Shown: positions 34,287 to 41,708 of the stretch, piece after piece
Numbering within the stretch: position 1 is the first letter of the stretch
Layout of the letters: every line of letters begins with the position of its first letter
Source: a bacterium
GTDB lineage: Bacteria > Patescibacteriota > Saccharimonadia > Saccharimonadales > Saccharimonadaceae
Length of the DNA stretch: 41,708 nt
Reading direction: 5' to 3'
Assembly: GCA_021778755.1 (NCBI GenBank)
Contig: JAJYBZ010000004.1
Coordinates: 1 to 41,708 of the forward strand
Program-made: the position numbers and the translations under genes
The notes under the pieces: model-generated
Databases searched by the model: none
What the model saw: only the letters and a program-made list of their open reading frames with translations
Told to the model about the DNA's origin: nothing

Positions 34287-36222
34287 GCGCATCGTCCTAA
34301 GTAATGGTGAATTACATATCGGCCTGAATAATTTCGGCTTAGTTCATGATATGTACTTTCCGTACGTAGGCTTTGAGAACCATGCCGCCGGCCAAGCACT
34401 GCGTCATAAAGTCGGTATTTGGACAGACGGTGCGATTAGCTGGTTAGACGATGATCCGGGCTGGACATTTAGCTTTTCGTATCCACACAGCTCACTAATT
34501 GGACATACTATTGCCAAAAACGAGCGCATCGGCATCATGATCGAGCTAGATGACTGCGTTGATTCCAAAATTAGCGCTTTTATGCGTAATATTCATATCG
34601 TTAACTTGCAAGATCGCCCGCGCGATATTCGCTTATTTATGCATCAGGCATTTGCGATTGGTGATTCGCGTAGCAACACTGACACCGGCCAATATTTACC
34701 CGACAGCAACGCAATCCTACACTACCGTGGTCGTCGAGCTTTTATCGTGTCTGGTATGCAAAACGGTCAACCGTTTGATCAACACACAATCGGGCTCTTT
34801 GGAATCGAAGGCCATGAAGGTACTTATCGCGACGCCGATGATGGCGAGTTAAGCTTTGGTAATGTTGAGCATGGCCGGGTTGATTCGGCGATTCGCTTCC
34901 GTCTCGATATTGCCGCTCACAGTTCCAGCCGTGTACATTACTGGATCGCTGCCGGTACCTCAACAAGAGAAGCCCTATTTGTTCATAAACAGATTTGTGA
35001 CGATGGCCTCATTGAACGCCTGGAGCAAACTGCTCGCTGGTGGACGACATGGCTACAACCTGCATACGCTGTATCCGACAAGATTCATCCCGAACACCGC
35101 AAACTTTTCCTAGACAGCTTGATGATCCTGAAATCACAGATTGACAAGCGCGGAGCTGTAATTGCTAGCACGGACACATCAATGTTAAATTACTCACGTG
35201 ATGCCTATGCTTACTGCTGGCCACGTGATGGCGCCTACGTCCTGTGGCCATTAATTAGACTGGGCTATCAGGACGAGCCCTACCGTTTCTTTGAATTCTG
35301 TAGAAGTGTCCTGCACCCAAGCGGTTATTTGATGCACAAATACCGTGCCGACGGTGCGCAGGGCAGCAGCTGGCACCCATACGTTCATGGCGATATTGTC
35401 GCGCCGCCAATTCAAGAGGATGAAACCGCTCTAGTGTTATTCGTCTTTGCCCAATATTACAACATGCACCCCGAGGCTGGTCTGTTGAAAGATTTTTACG
35501 CCAGCATGATTAGGCCAATGGCTAACTTTCTAGCTGAGTATGTCGACGAGATGACCGGCCTACCAAAACCATCATATGACCTGTGGGAGCAGATATTTCT
35601 AACCACGACTTATACAACATCGGTAGTTTACGCAGCGCTAGTCGCAGCCTCGGAAATGGCCGATCATGCCGATGATCCAGATAATGCCGTCAAGTGGCGT
35701 GCCGCGGCCGACGATATCCAAACAGCTGCCCACAAATATCTATATAACGAAGAACGTCAAGTTTTCTATCGAGGTGTAACTGTCGAAAATAATATTATCA
35801 TCAAAGACCCTGTCATCGATTGCTCCAGCGTCTTTGGCGCCTTTATGTTCGGTTTATTCTTACCGACCAGCAACGAGATTAAGTCATCGATTAGTACTGT
35901 CAAGGAAGTGTTCGGCGTTAATAATGGCGCCCCAGGACTGCCGCGTTACGAGAACGATGATTATCGTCGCACCAACAGCAATATTACGGGTAATCTGTGG
36001 TTTATTACATCAATGTGGCTAGCACAATATTATATCGAGGACCAAGATAGCGACAAAGCTATGCAGATATTAGATTGGGTCAAGGCCAGTTCGCTCGATA
36101 CCGGTATGATGTCGGAGCAGATTGATCCGGTGAGCCATGAGATTATATCACCCGCACCATTATCTTGGACGCATGCTGAATATATCACTACCCTGCTTGA
36201 TATGATTACGGAACGCGATTAA
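34279..36222 (+). CDS. glycoside hydrolase family 15 (glucoamylase-like)
   Basis: 647 residues: an N-terminal beta-sandwich domain (about 1-265) and a C-terminal alpha/alpha barrel. Signatures: AYCWPRDGAYVLWPLIRLGY (about 311-330), the acid Glu in PSYDLWEQ (E437), and the C-terminal APLSWTHAEY with the base Glu. Releases glucose from chain ends of glucans. No signal peptide, so it likely acts on intracellular glucan made by the same operon. Confidence 0.93.
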   Translation: MARRIVLSNGELHIGLNNFGLVHDMYFPYVGFENHAAGQALRHKVGIWTDGAISWLDDDPGWTFSFSYPHSSLIGHTIAKNERIGIMIELDDCVDSKISAFMRNIHIVNLQDRPRDIRLFMHQAFAIGDSRSNTDTGQYLPDSNAILHYRGRRAFIVSGMQNGQPFDQHTIGLFGIEGHEGTYRDADDGELSFGNVEHGRVDSAIRFRLDIAAHSSSRVHYWIAAGTSTREALFVHKQICDDGLIERLEQTARWWTTWLQPAYAVSDKIHPEHRKLFLDSLMILKSQIDKRGAVIASTDTSMLNYSRDAYAYCWPRDGAYVLWPLIRLGYQDEPYRFFEFCRSVLHPSGYLMHKYRADGAQGSSWHPYVHGDIVAPPIQEDETALVLFVFAQYYNMHPEAGLLKDFYASMIRPMANFLAEYVDEMTGLPKPSYDLWEQIFLTTTYTTSVVYAALVAASEMADHADDPDNAVKWRAAADDIQTAAHKYLYNEERQVFYRGVTVENNIIIKDPVIDCSSVFGAFMFGLFLPTSNEIKSSISTVKEVFGVNNGAPGLPRYENDDYRRTNSNITGNLWFITSMWLAQYYIEDQDSDKAMQILDWVKASSLDTGMMSEQIDPVSHEIISPAPLSWTHAEYITTLLDMITERD

Positions 36223-36224
36223 TT

Positions 36225-36929
36225 ATGATTCGCCACATTCACAACAAAGTCAGAAAAGTCTATCAAAACATTGCAAGTCGCAATAATATTACTGGTCGCA
36301 AACGTAAAAGTGCGATTATTCACTTCAGCGAAAAGGTTGGATTAGTCTATTTCGGTACAGTCGACCAGCATCACGACGACCATCACATTGTTCGAGGTTT
36401 AACCGCCTCGACAAGCCACTTGGATGAACATTACGCTGTCGGGACGTTCGAAGATTACGACGTTAGTCTGGTGCATCGCATCGATACAACAGAAGATACG
36501 GCCGGCAAGCTGCGCACACATGCTTGGGTGATCTTTGAGATTAAATTAAAGCATAATGTCGATATCCCACATATATTCATGGGTGCGCACGAACACAAGA
36601 ATTCGCCGTATGCCAAACTATTCAGCACACACACCGCTATGCAGCGCGTACCATTAGGCACCTTTGAGCGCTACGACCAAGAATTCACTAGTCGCTACAG
36701 CCTATTTGCCAGAGCTCTATATTTCATTCAGGTTGAGCGATACTTTACAGCTGCAATCACTAAGGTTATTGCCGCTCACTTCTGGCCCTTATCGGTCGAG
36801 GTTTGCGACGGATTACTATATATATATGCCGACAATCAGCCAATTACTATTCGACTACTTGAGACAATGCTCAAAAACGGTCTCTGGCTAGCCAAACAGT
36901 TGGACGAGCAGCTAGTTGAAGTCAATTAA
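36225..36929 (+). CDS. uncharacterised 234-aa protein of the glucan operon
   Basis: Not recognised. Starts 2 nt after the GH15 stop, so cotranscribed. The N-terminus is very basic and the protein has a histidine cluster (DQHHDDHH, about 47-54) that could bind metal, and no membrane helix. Its place as last gene of an alpha-glucan operon suggests an accessory role, but nothing in the sequence shows one. Confidence 0.75.
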   Translation: MIRHIHNKVRKVYQNIASRNNITGRKRKSAIIHFSEKVGLVYFGTVDQHHDDHHIVRGLTASTSHLDEHYAVGTFEDYDVSLVHRIDTTEDTAGKLRTHAWVIFEIKLKHNVDIPHIFMGAHEHKNSPYAKLFSTHTAMQRVPLGTFERYDQEFTSRYSLFARALYFIQVERYFTAAITKVIAAHFWPLSVEVCDGLLYIYADNQPITIRLLETMLKNGLWLAKQLDEQLVEVN

Positions 36930-36955
36930 AAACTCTCCAATATAGGAGAGTTTTT
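36928..36955. terminator. strong bidirectional terminator
   Basis: aaaaactctcc (36928-36938), loop aatata, ggagagttttt (36945-36955): 11-bp perfect stem flanked by A and T runs, serving both the glucan operon and the minus-strand bL33 gene. Confidence 0.85.
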
Positions 36956-36973
36956 AATAATAGATGTCTATTT

Positions 36974-37180
36974 TTAGCCCTTGCGAGGTTTGATTTCGTT
37001 ACGACCGAGGCTTTTCTTGGTCTCGGTGTAAGTTGCGTGCGTGCGAGCAATTGGATCGTACTTTTTAAGAACAATCTTTTCGGTCGTGTTTTGGACGTTT
37101 TTTGAGGTATAGTAGCTGCGGTGACCACTTAAATCACTTACTAATCCGATGATTTTGCGCTTAGTATTCTTCTTTGCCAT
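36974..37180 (-). CDS. rpmG: 50S ribosomal protein bL33
   Basis: 68 residues. KRKIIGLVSDLSGHRSYYTS, then NVQNTTEKIVLKKYDPIART and YTETKKS are the bL33 sequence; no zinc cysteines (C-minus form). Longer than the usual 50-55 residues because of a basic C-terminal extension (SLGRNEIKPRKG). AAGGA lies 8 nt before the ATG. Confidence 0.92.
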   Translation of the reverse strand: MAKKNTKRKIIGLVSDLSGHRSYYTSKNVQNTTEKIVLKKYDPIARTHATYTETKKSLGRNEIKPRKG

Positions 37181-37252
37181 AAAGGTTCCTTATATTTTGT
37201 CTCGACTATCAGAGGTAGATTATAGCAAAAAACAGCCAATCAATCAAGCTAC

Positions 37253-37747
37253 CTAGCGGTAATTGTTAAATGCGACCGGAAAGTCCAAGTCAGCGGCACG
37301 TACGATACGCATCGCATCCTGCAGGTCGTCCTTGCTGCCACCGGTCACACGGACGGCTTCGCCTTGAATCTGCGACTTGAGCTTTGGCAGATCATCACGG
37401 ACGAGCTTGGTAATTTTCTTGGCCTTTTCCTGATCAAGTCCAGCAACAAAAGGTATTTCTTTGGTTGCTTTGAGGTTGCTAGTGACGATAGTTTTCGATA
37501 AATCCAAGACTTTACTGCTCAATTCGCGGGTAGCTAGTTTCTTGCGAATAATATCGATAATACTGTCAATTTGCCACTCATTGGCGCCGATAACCTTAAA
37601 ACCAAGCTTATCACCTAGCCAGTCAATCTCGGCTGGAGTACCCTTAAAGTCGTACCGTCCAATGATTTCCTTTTGCGTCTGAGCAAAGACGTTGTTCATC
37701 TCGGCCTTGTCGTACTCTGAAACAATATCAAAACTATATGTTGCCAT
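37253..37747 (-). CDS. YajQ-family (UPF0234) nucleotide-binding protein
   Basis: 164 residues starting MATYSFDIVSEYDKAEMNN; ATG 37747 chosen over 37771 because TATAAT ends 6 nt before it. Family signatures: RYDFKGTPAEIDW and VRVTGGSKDDLQDAM plus LDFPVAFNNYR at the end. Some members bind cyclic di-GMP; whether this one does is unknown. Confidence 0.92.
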   Translation of the reverse strand: MATYSFDIVSEYDKAEMNNVFAQTQKEIIGRYDFKGTPAEIDWLGDKLGFKVIGANEWQIDSIIDIIRKKLATRELSSKVLDLSKTIVTSNLKATKEIPFVAGLDQEKAKKITKLVRDDLPKLKSQIQGEAVRVTGGSKDDLQDAMRIVRAADLDFPVAFNNYR

Positions 37748-37753
37748 ATATCT

Positions 37754-37759
37754 ATTATA
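37754..37759 (-). promoter_or_regulatory. -10 box of the YajQ gene
   Basis: Consensus TATAAT on the minus strand, 6 nt before ATG 37747. Confidence 0.5.
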
Positions 37760-37763
37760 ACAA

Positions 37764-37785
37764 AAAACCACACAAAGGTGGTTTT
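37764..37785 (-). terminator. terminator of tRNA-Thr(GGT)
   Basis: On the minus strand aaaaccac, loop ctttgt, gtggtttt, then more T: an 8-bp stem with T tail, just after the tRNA. Confidence 0.7.
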
Positions 37786-37793
37786 AGTATACT

Positions 37794-37869
37794 TGGAGCC
37801 GCGATCGGGAATCGAACCCGAGACCTCTCACTTACCGAGCGAGTGCTCTACCGGCTGAGCTATCGCGGC
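37794..37869 (-). tRNA. tRNA-Thr(GGT)
   Basis: Minus-strand cloverleaf of 76 nt with encoded CCA; acceptor gccgcga/tcgcggc, anticodon stem ctcgc/gtgag and loop tcggtaa, giving anticodon GGT. The base before the anticodon (position 33) is C instead of the near-universal T. Confidence 0.88.
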
Positions 37870-38443
37870 ACATCTTAACAATTATATCTCTTAACTTGTA
37901 ATTATGGAAATGTATAGTCAAGACGCCGTTTATATTCTTATTTTTGTATGTACCTATTGAGCGCGCAGGAGTAACAATAACCTTCGTGAATTGTGATTCG
38001 TCGGCGTACAGCTCTTTCAGCCAAAAATCAAGCGCAGCCTTAGGCTCTACATCACTAAAAATCTGTAATGAATATCTGAGCTTATCCCTCCTTATGCCGC
38101 ATATATCAACAAGAAAACGAATAAATGACCTAATGATACCCGGGTCTGTATTACCTAGTCGTACCGAATGTCTATTCAGTTTATTACCCTCGCCCCAATA
38201 GAGGCCAACCCCTAGCCCGAGTAGCTCTGCGTCTTCTAGTGTCATAATTTTTTTCATCTTAAAGGGATCGCCATTCGGGTTACTGCGTTGATATATAGCA
38301 TCACTAATCGAACGTCTCTCTATACCGTACGTTACCATCCAATATACGACTTGATTTGGCGAACAATTGATTATCTTGGAGATTTCCATCATTGAAAGTT
38401 TTTTATCAACGTATAGCTCCACAAGTATATCTTTTTTTATCAT
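37832..38443 (-). CDS. HTH and LAGLIDADG-like protein overlapping tRNA-Thr
   Basis: 203 residues. The N-terminus has a helix-turn-helix (LSMMEISKIINCSPNQVVYW, about 16-35); the middle reads ELLGLGVGLYWGEGNK, resembling a LAGLIDADG motif, and IIRSFIRFLVDICGI after it. The last 13 codons lie inside the tRNA-Thr 5-prime half (CRDSSAGRALAR is tRNA sequence), so the stop is borrowed from the tRNA. Homing-endonuclease-like or a DNA-binding regulator; the assignment is tentative. Confidence 0.65.
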   Translation of the reverse strand: MIKKDILVELYVDKKLSMMEISKIINCSPNQVVYWMVTYGIERRSISDAIYQRSNPNGDPFKMKKIMTLEDAELLGLGVGLYWGEGNKLNRHSVRLGNTDPGIIRSFIRFLVDICGIRRDKLRYSLQIFSDVEPKAALDFWLKELYADESQFTKVIVTPARSIGTYKNKNINGVLTIHFHNYKLRDIIVKMCRDSSAGRALAR

Positions 38444-38542
38444 AGCACTATCAGTATATCATATTGGTCTACTAACATTTTATGTCTCAGTCTATTGAAA
38501 ATAGCGTCATTCTCGGATAGAATGGTTGAGTATCTAATGGAT

Positions 38543-38562
38543 ATGCCGCTTTAGCTCAGCTG
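38543..38562 (+). repeat. partial copy of the tRNA-Thr(TGT) 5-prime end
   Basis: 20 nt identical to 38651-38670 (atgccgctttagctcagctg), i.e. the first 18 nt of the tRNA plus 2 upstream. An inverted fragment of the tRNA D-arm (tgctctaaccgg) lies at 38602-38613. Confidence 0.75.
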
Positions 38563-38652
38563 CTGTTTGAGGCGAATGCCGAGTAAATATTTATTTAGCA
38601 TTGCTCTAACCGGCTATACTAAAGAAACAAGTACCTTTCATATCAAATTTAT

Positions 38653-38729
38653 GCCGCTTTAGCTCAGCTGGTTAGAGCACCACTTTTGTAAAGTGGGGGT
38701 CCTCGGTTCGAATCCGAGAAGCGGCTCCA
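38653..38729 (+). tRNA. tRNA-Thr(TGT)
   Basis: 77-nt cloverleaf: acceptor gccgctt/aagcggc, anticodon loop with TGT, T-arm ctcggttcgaatccgag, encoded CCA. TATACT at 38615-38620 is a possible -10. Confidence 0.93.
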
Positions 38730-38745
38730 CGATATGTTTCGACGA

Positions 38746-38830
38746 GCTGGAATCGTGTAGTGGCAATCACGGAAGACTGTAAATCTTCTGCCGTAAGGCT
38801 TCGTAGGTTCGAGTCCTACTTCCAGCACCA
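38746..38830 (+). tRNA. tRNA-Tyr(GTA)
   Basis: 85-nt class II tRNA: acceptor gctggaa/ttccagc, anticodon stem-loop gaaga ctgtaaa tcttc with GTA, long variable arm, encoded CCA. Starts 16 nt after tRNA-Thr(TGT), so one transcript. Confidence 0.93.
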
Positions 38831-38872
38831 AAGTAAAAAGCCATACCGAAAGGTCATGGCTTTTTACTTTGG
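38828..38872 (+). terminator. terminator of the tRNA-Thr/tRNA-Tyr transcript
   Basis: A 17-bp stem (38828-38844 with 38856-38872) beginning at the CCA of tRNA-Tyr, with an internal T5 run in its 3-prime arm. Confidence 0.7.
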
Positions 38873-38896
38873 TCTTGTAATGAGTCTCGAACCGTC

Positions 38897-38994
38897 CTTT
38901 TGCAAGGCAAAAGAGGTTCGGCGCAGTGAGCTAAGCAAAAGAAAGCACGAAGTATTTTCTTTTGCGTGCGAGCGGAGAAGCAATCTTTGATTGC
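38897..38994. other. hairpin array downstream of tRNA-Tyr
   Basis: cttttgc/gcaaaag (38897-38913), gcaaaagaaa/tttcttttgc (38935-38944, 38956-38965) and gcaatc/gattgc (38980-38994), linked by gaggttcgg and aagcaaa segments also found in the array beside tRNA-Trp (31388-31480). No gene seen in 38873-39112. Confidence 0.45.
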
Positions 38995-39112
38995 GATGCC
39001 CTACTTCAATATTTAACCTTATGTTATCATTTCGAGATCGAGATGATTGGAGGTGTTCGGTATAGGCGTATTCACCGATGTGCGCAGCGTCTGACCTCGA
39101 CACGAGCTCGAA

Positions 39113-39151
39113 GCTTCTGCTGGCCTGGTACTATACCGGGCCAGCAGAAGC
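39113..39151 (+). terminator. 13-bp stem with T-rich tail
   Basis: gcttctgctggcc (39113-39125) pairs with 39139-39151; cttttcattt follows on the plus strand. Could also end the minus-strand operon that stops at 39172. Confidence 0.6.
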
Positions 39152-39171
39152 GCTTTTCATTTATAGACTGT

Positions 39172-39825
39172 CTACATCACCACGCGGCGAGGCTGCTTGA
39201 CACGGCGAGCCGTAACCTGGGGAATAATCATCTTGGCCGACTTTTCGCGTAATGTCATAGCTAATTCGGTCTGGCCAGTTCGGTCATAGGCATCAGCGAG
39301 AATGTTAAGAGTCTGCGGAATTGGATCAAGTTCGACGGCCTTTTCGAGTGATTCAATCATCTTGCGGTCATGGCCCAGCTTTTCCTGAACTTTAGCGTAA
39401 GCAATATGGCGTGAGGCTAGCTCGTTGTCCATCGATAGAGCTTGCTCGAAGGCCAAGGCGGCCTTTTCATAGTGCCCAGTTTCAAAATAAATCAGTCCGA
39501 CGTTGTGTAAGCTACTAGCGCTAGGTTCGAGCGACTGGGCGATCTCGAAGCACTCAACAGCATCCTTGTAGGCTTGTTGTTTAGCGTACAGAATACCTAG
39601 GCGGTTATAGGCACTGGCATTACGCTCGTCGACGCGTAGGATTGTCAGTAGCGCCTTTTCGGCACGAAGGTACTTCTTGCTCTGGAGTGCTTCCTGGGCA
39701 ATCGTCCATAACTGATCCAGTTTGTCCGACAGTTTGGTCGGCAAATCAGCCACAACCTCTGTAATTGTTTGGCGTTGGTAAATAGTCCAACTCCCTAGCA
39801 ATAAGATAACAATAAGACCTAACAT
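39172..39825 (-). CDS. membrane-anchored TPR protein
   Basis: 217 residues: an N-terminal membrane helix (1-16), then about four tetratricopeptide repeats (e.g. ASAYNRLGILYAKQQAYKDA, SLHNVGLIYFETGHYEKAAL) and a basic tail. TPR proteins act as scaffolds; partner unknown. Starts 9 nt after the HolB-like gene, so cotranscribed. Confidence 0.85.
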   Translation of the reverse strand: MLGLIVILLLGSWTIYQRQTITEVVADLPTKLSDKLDQLWTIAQEALQSKKYLRAEKALLTILRVDERNASAYNRLGILYAKQQAYKDAVECFEIAQSLEPSASSLHNVGLIYFETGHYEKAALAFEQALSMDNELASRHIAYAKVQEKLGHDRKMIESLEKAVELDPIPQTLNILADAYDRTGQTELAMTLREKSAKMIIPQVTARRVKQPRRVVM

Positions 39826-39834
39826 TTCATTATA

Positions 39835-40665
39835 TTATAACACAAGCCGCGCTAGGCAGAGACGGATATTGCCATTTGCCTGTATCTGTTGATAAGCGTA
39901 AAGTAAGCTGTCAATCTGTGGAATTAGGTTATCCTGCGGCTTAGCGCTAATACTACGTCGCAGCATGCTGGCGGCATCAGTAAGTAGCGTTAGGGTAGCC
40001 TCACGGTTATCTTTATAGTTATTGGCAACCAGCAGTTTGCGGTAGGTTGTACCTTGCAGTAGGTCCCTGGCATCACGGATAATTGATGACCGGCGATCAA
40101 AATATGCGGAATCTTGAGTAAGTCTCGTCAGCTCAGCCGGCAAACCACTGGCCATAAACAGTAGTTGCGCTTTCTTGGTGGCATTATCAACTCTTAGGTC
40201 GCCCAGGAACTGTTCGGTCTGGACGTGAGTCAAAGGTCTAAAGTCAATCGCCTGTGTACGAGACGTTGTAGTCGGCAGTAGCTTTGATGGCGTATGAGTG
40301 GCTAATATAAAGTATACGCCGTCACCGGGCTCCTCAAGCAGCTTCAGGAAAGCATTTTGAGCCGGAGGGCCCATTCTTTCGGCATAATCGATAATTATCA
40401 TTAATTTACCAGTTTGGATTGATCTGGTTTGAGTATAGAGGCGACGGATGCTATCAATACTAATCACCCCTTTTGCGATATCAACCTTTTCGTCCTTCTC
40501 CGGTAAAACTGTCAAAGTCACCTGGCCGACGGTTGAAGCGATATATTGGGCGATCGTACCAAGACCCACTCCAACCGGTCCAGTCAGTAACATGGCCTGA
40601 GGAAGGTCCTTTAATAGTAGCGACAGTGTTAACTCGCTCGCTGGATGAATGATTGGCTTTTTCAT
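39835..40665 (-). CDS. holB: DNA polymerase III delta-prime-like clamp loader subunit
   Basis: 276 residues. AAA+ layout: P-loop position LTGPVGVGLGT (28-38) lacking the lysine, so not an active ATPase, as known for delta-prime subunits; IIIDYAERMGPPAQNAFLKL with LEEP (sensor region), and TSRTQAIDFRPL. No zinc-binding cysteines. Length is somewhat short for the family. Serves in loading the sliding clamp at replication. Starts 2 nt after the pseudouridine synthase gene. Confidence 0.85.
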   Translation of the reverse strand: MKKPIIHPASELTLSLLLKDLPQAMLLTGPVGVGLGTIAQYIASTVGQVTLTVLPEKDEKVDIAKGVISIDSIRRLYTQTRSIQTGKLMIIIDYAERMGPPAQNAFLKLLEEPGDGVYFILATHTPSKLLPTTTSRTQAIDFRPLTHVQTEQFLGDLRVDNATKKAQLLFMASGLPAELTRLTQDSAYFDRRSSIIRDARDLLQGTTYRKLLVANNYKDNREATLTLLTDAASMLRRSISAKPQDNLIPQIDSLLYAYQQIQANGNIRLCLARLVL

Positions 40666-40667
40666 AG

Positions 40668-41708
40668 TTATTTTGCCTGAGGAAATTTATCGATAAAGGC
40701 CTGAGGTATCGGCGCTTCAAAGACACGCCTGTCGCCCTGGGGAATTGTAATCTCTAGACTCGCAGCGTGCAAATAGAGACGGTCGGCTGGCTTACCGTAG
40801 ACTTTATCGCCCATGATTGGCGTATTGAGATATTTCATATGAACACGTAGTTGATGAGTTCGACCGGTGCGTGGGTACAGGCGAACCAGCGCATTCTTGT
40901 CTGTTTCGGCAATGACCTCGTATTTAGTAATTGCCGGTTTGCCTTTGACATCGACTTTAAACGTACTCGGTGCCGATGGGTTGCGGCCAATCGGCAAGTC
41001 AATCTGCGCCTTGGGTAATTTAGGTAGACCATCAACAATCGCCAAATAAGTCTTTTTAGTACGGCGATCAGCGAATTGCTTCTGTAGCAGCGTGGCGGTC
41101 TCTGGATTACGCGCGCCAATCATAATACCGCTAGTATCACGATCGAGACGGTGAACGATGCCGGGACGATTAGTATCGGCGTTATAGGTGCTATATCGGC
41201 CGAAGAATTCAGCCACGGTAAACTCGTCATTTAACGCGCCTTTGCTGTGCGACAAAACACCGATTGGTTTATTGATGACAATGACATTATCATCAATATA
41301 GATAATCGGTAGCATTGATTCACTAAAGTCGATGGCATCCGGTATGGCGACGGCAATCGAGTCTGATTTAATAATGTCGTGTTTAGGCGACAGCTGAACT
41401 TCATCATTAACACTGACGTGACCAGCTTTGACGTGCTTTTGCCACGTACTGCGTGACAAATCTGGAAAACGTTCAGCTAGCTCGCTATCAAGTCGGGTTT
41501 TGGGAGATTTCACCGCGAATAAATAAACTTCCTTGCCGTGGTATGGCAGTGCGTAAGTCGTAATATTGTCATTAGGGTTTTTGATGACATCACCTATGGC
41601 GTCTTGTTTGGCGGATCTAATCTGTGCGGTCACAAACTCAATATCGTCATTGGCCGTATCATCAAATAGGATATAATATTGCCGCTTGGCAAAACGAAAA
41701 TCAGCCAT
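40668..41708 (-). CDS. RluA-family pseudouridine synthase with S4 domain
   Basis: 346 residues; its ATG is the last codon of the window. About 70 extra N-terminal residues precede an S4 RNA-binding domain (RLDSELAERFPDLSRSTWQK), then the catalytic domain with HRLDRDTSG (186-194, catalytic Asp D189) and PRTGRTHQLRVHM. Converts uridine to pseudouridine in rRNA, probably 23S (RluD-type), though the target is not certain. First gene of the operon with holB-like and TPR genes. Confidence 0.92.
   Translation of the reverse strand: MADFRFAKRQYYILFDDTANDDIEFVTAQIRSAKQDAIGDVIKNPNDNITTYALPYHGKEVYLFAVKSPKTRLDSELAERFPDLSRSTWQKHVKAGHVSVNDEVQLSPKHDIIKSDSIAVAIPDAIDFSESMLPIIYIDDNVIVINKPIGVLSHSKGALNDEFTVAEFFGRYSTYNADTNRPGIVHRLDRDTSGIMIGARNPETATLLQKQFADRRTKKTYLAIVDGLPKLPKAQIDLPIGRNPSAPSTFKVDVKGKPAITKYEVIAETDKNALVRLYPRTGRTHQLRVHMKYLNTPIMGDKVYGKPADRLYLHAASLEITIPQGDRRVFEAPIPQAFIDKFPQAK

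Overview
The window looks like chromosomal DNA from a small-genome bacterium of the Patescibacteria/CPR, most likely a Saccharibacteria-type lineage. This is inference from gene content: a phosphoketolase, GT4/GH57/GH15 glucan genes, a DUF5667 protein, SHOCT proteins and many small orphan membrane proteins, packed with short gaps. TGA is used as a stop and TGG is read by a normal tRNA-Trp(CCA), so the ordinary bacterial code applies.

Layout. 0.1-0.8 kb: an orphan gene of unusual composition between its own promoter and two hairpins. 0.8-6.1 kb (minus): DUF167, an orphan, an HrpA/HrpB-like DEAH helicase and three unrecognised genes. 6.2-10.6 kb: a small orphan, a P1B metal ATPase with TPCP and QEIVD signatures, a DUF5667 surface protein and an NRAMP-like transporter. 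10.8-13.4 kb: phosphoketolase and a membrane SHOCT protein. 13.5-17.0 kb: a tightly overlapping redox operon (FAD/NAD reductase with membrane anchor and tail, ApbE flavin transferase, ferric-reductase-like heme membrane protein, anchored beta-sandwich protein). 17.1-24.7 kb: phosphodiester glycosidase, MprF-like lysyltransferase, SemiSWEET, VIT and ZIP metal transporters, YdjM-like hydrolase, small zinc ribbon and an ABC exporter.

24.7-31.2 kb (all minus) is an island of short genes. Four are broken: a DUF2268 peptidase (in-frame TAA), a 2H phosphoesterase (1-nt frameshift), a membrane protein (two homopolymer frameshifts) and a PH-SHOCT protein (in-frame TAA plus homopolymer frameshift). It ends at tRNA-Trp, whose 3-prime end is repeated nearby like old attachment sites. 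31.8-36.9 kb is a glucan operon (GT4, GH57, GH15, unknown). 37-41.7 kb holds bL33, YajQ, three tRNAs with tRNA fragments and hairpin arrays, an HTH/LAGLIDADG-like gene overlapping tRNA-Thr, and a TPR/HolB-like/RluA-like minus operon.

Two threads cross the window. Many genes, on both strands, have a -10-like hexamer ending 6-7 nt before the start codon with no Shine-Dalgarno sequence, which predicts leaderless mRNAs; genes such as phosphoketolase and bL33 have clear ribosome sites instead. Metal and redox handling is dense (P1B ATPase, NRAMP, VIT, ZIP, flavin/heme operon). The best candidate for an undescribed system is the redox operon, including a C-terminal TCT..Q..C tail motif shared with the unrelated G5-like protein at 29.3-30.0 kb.
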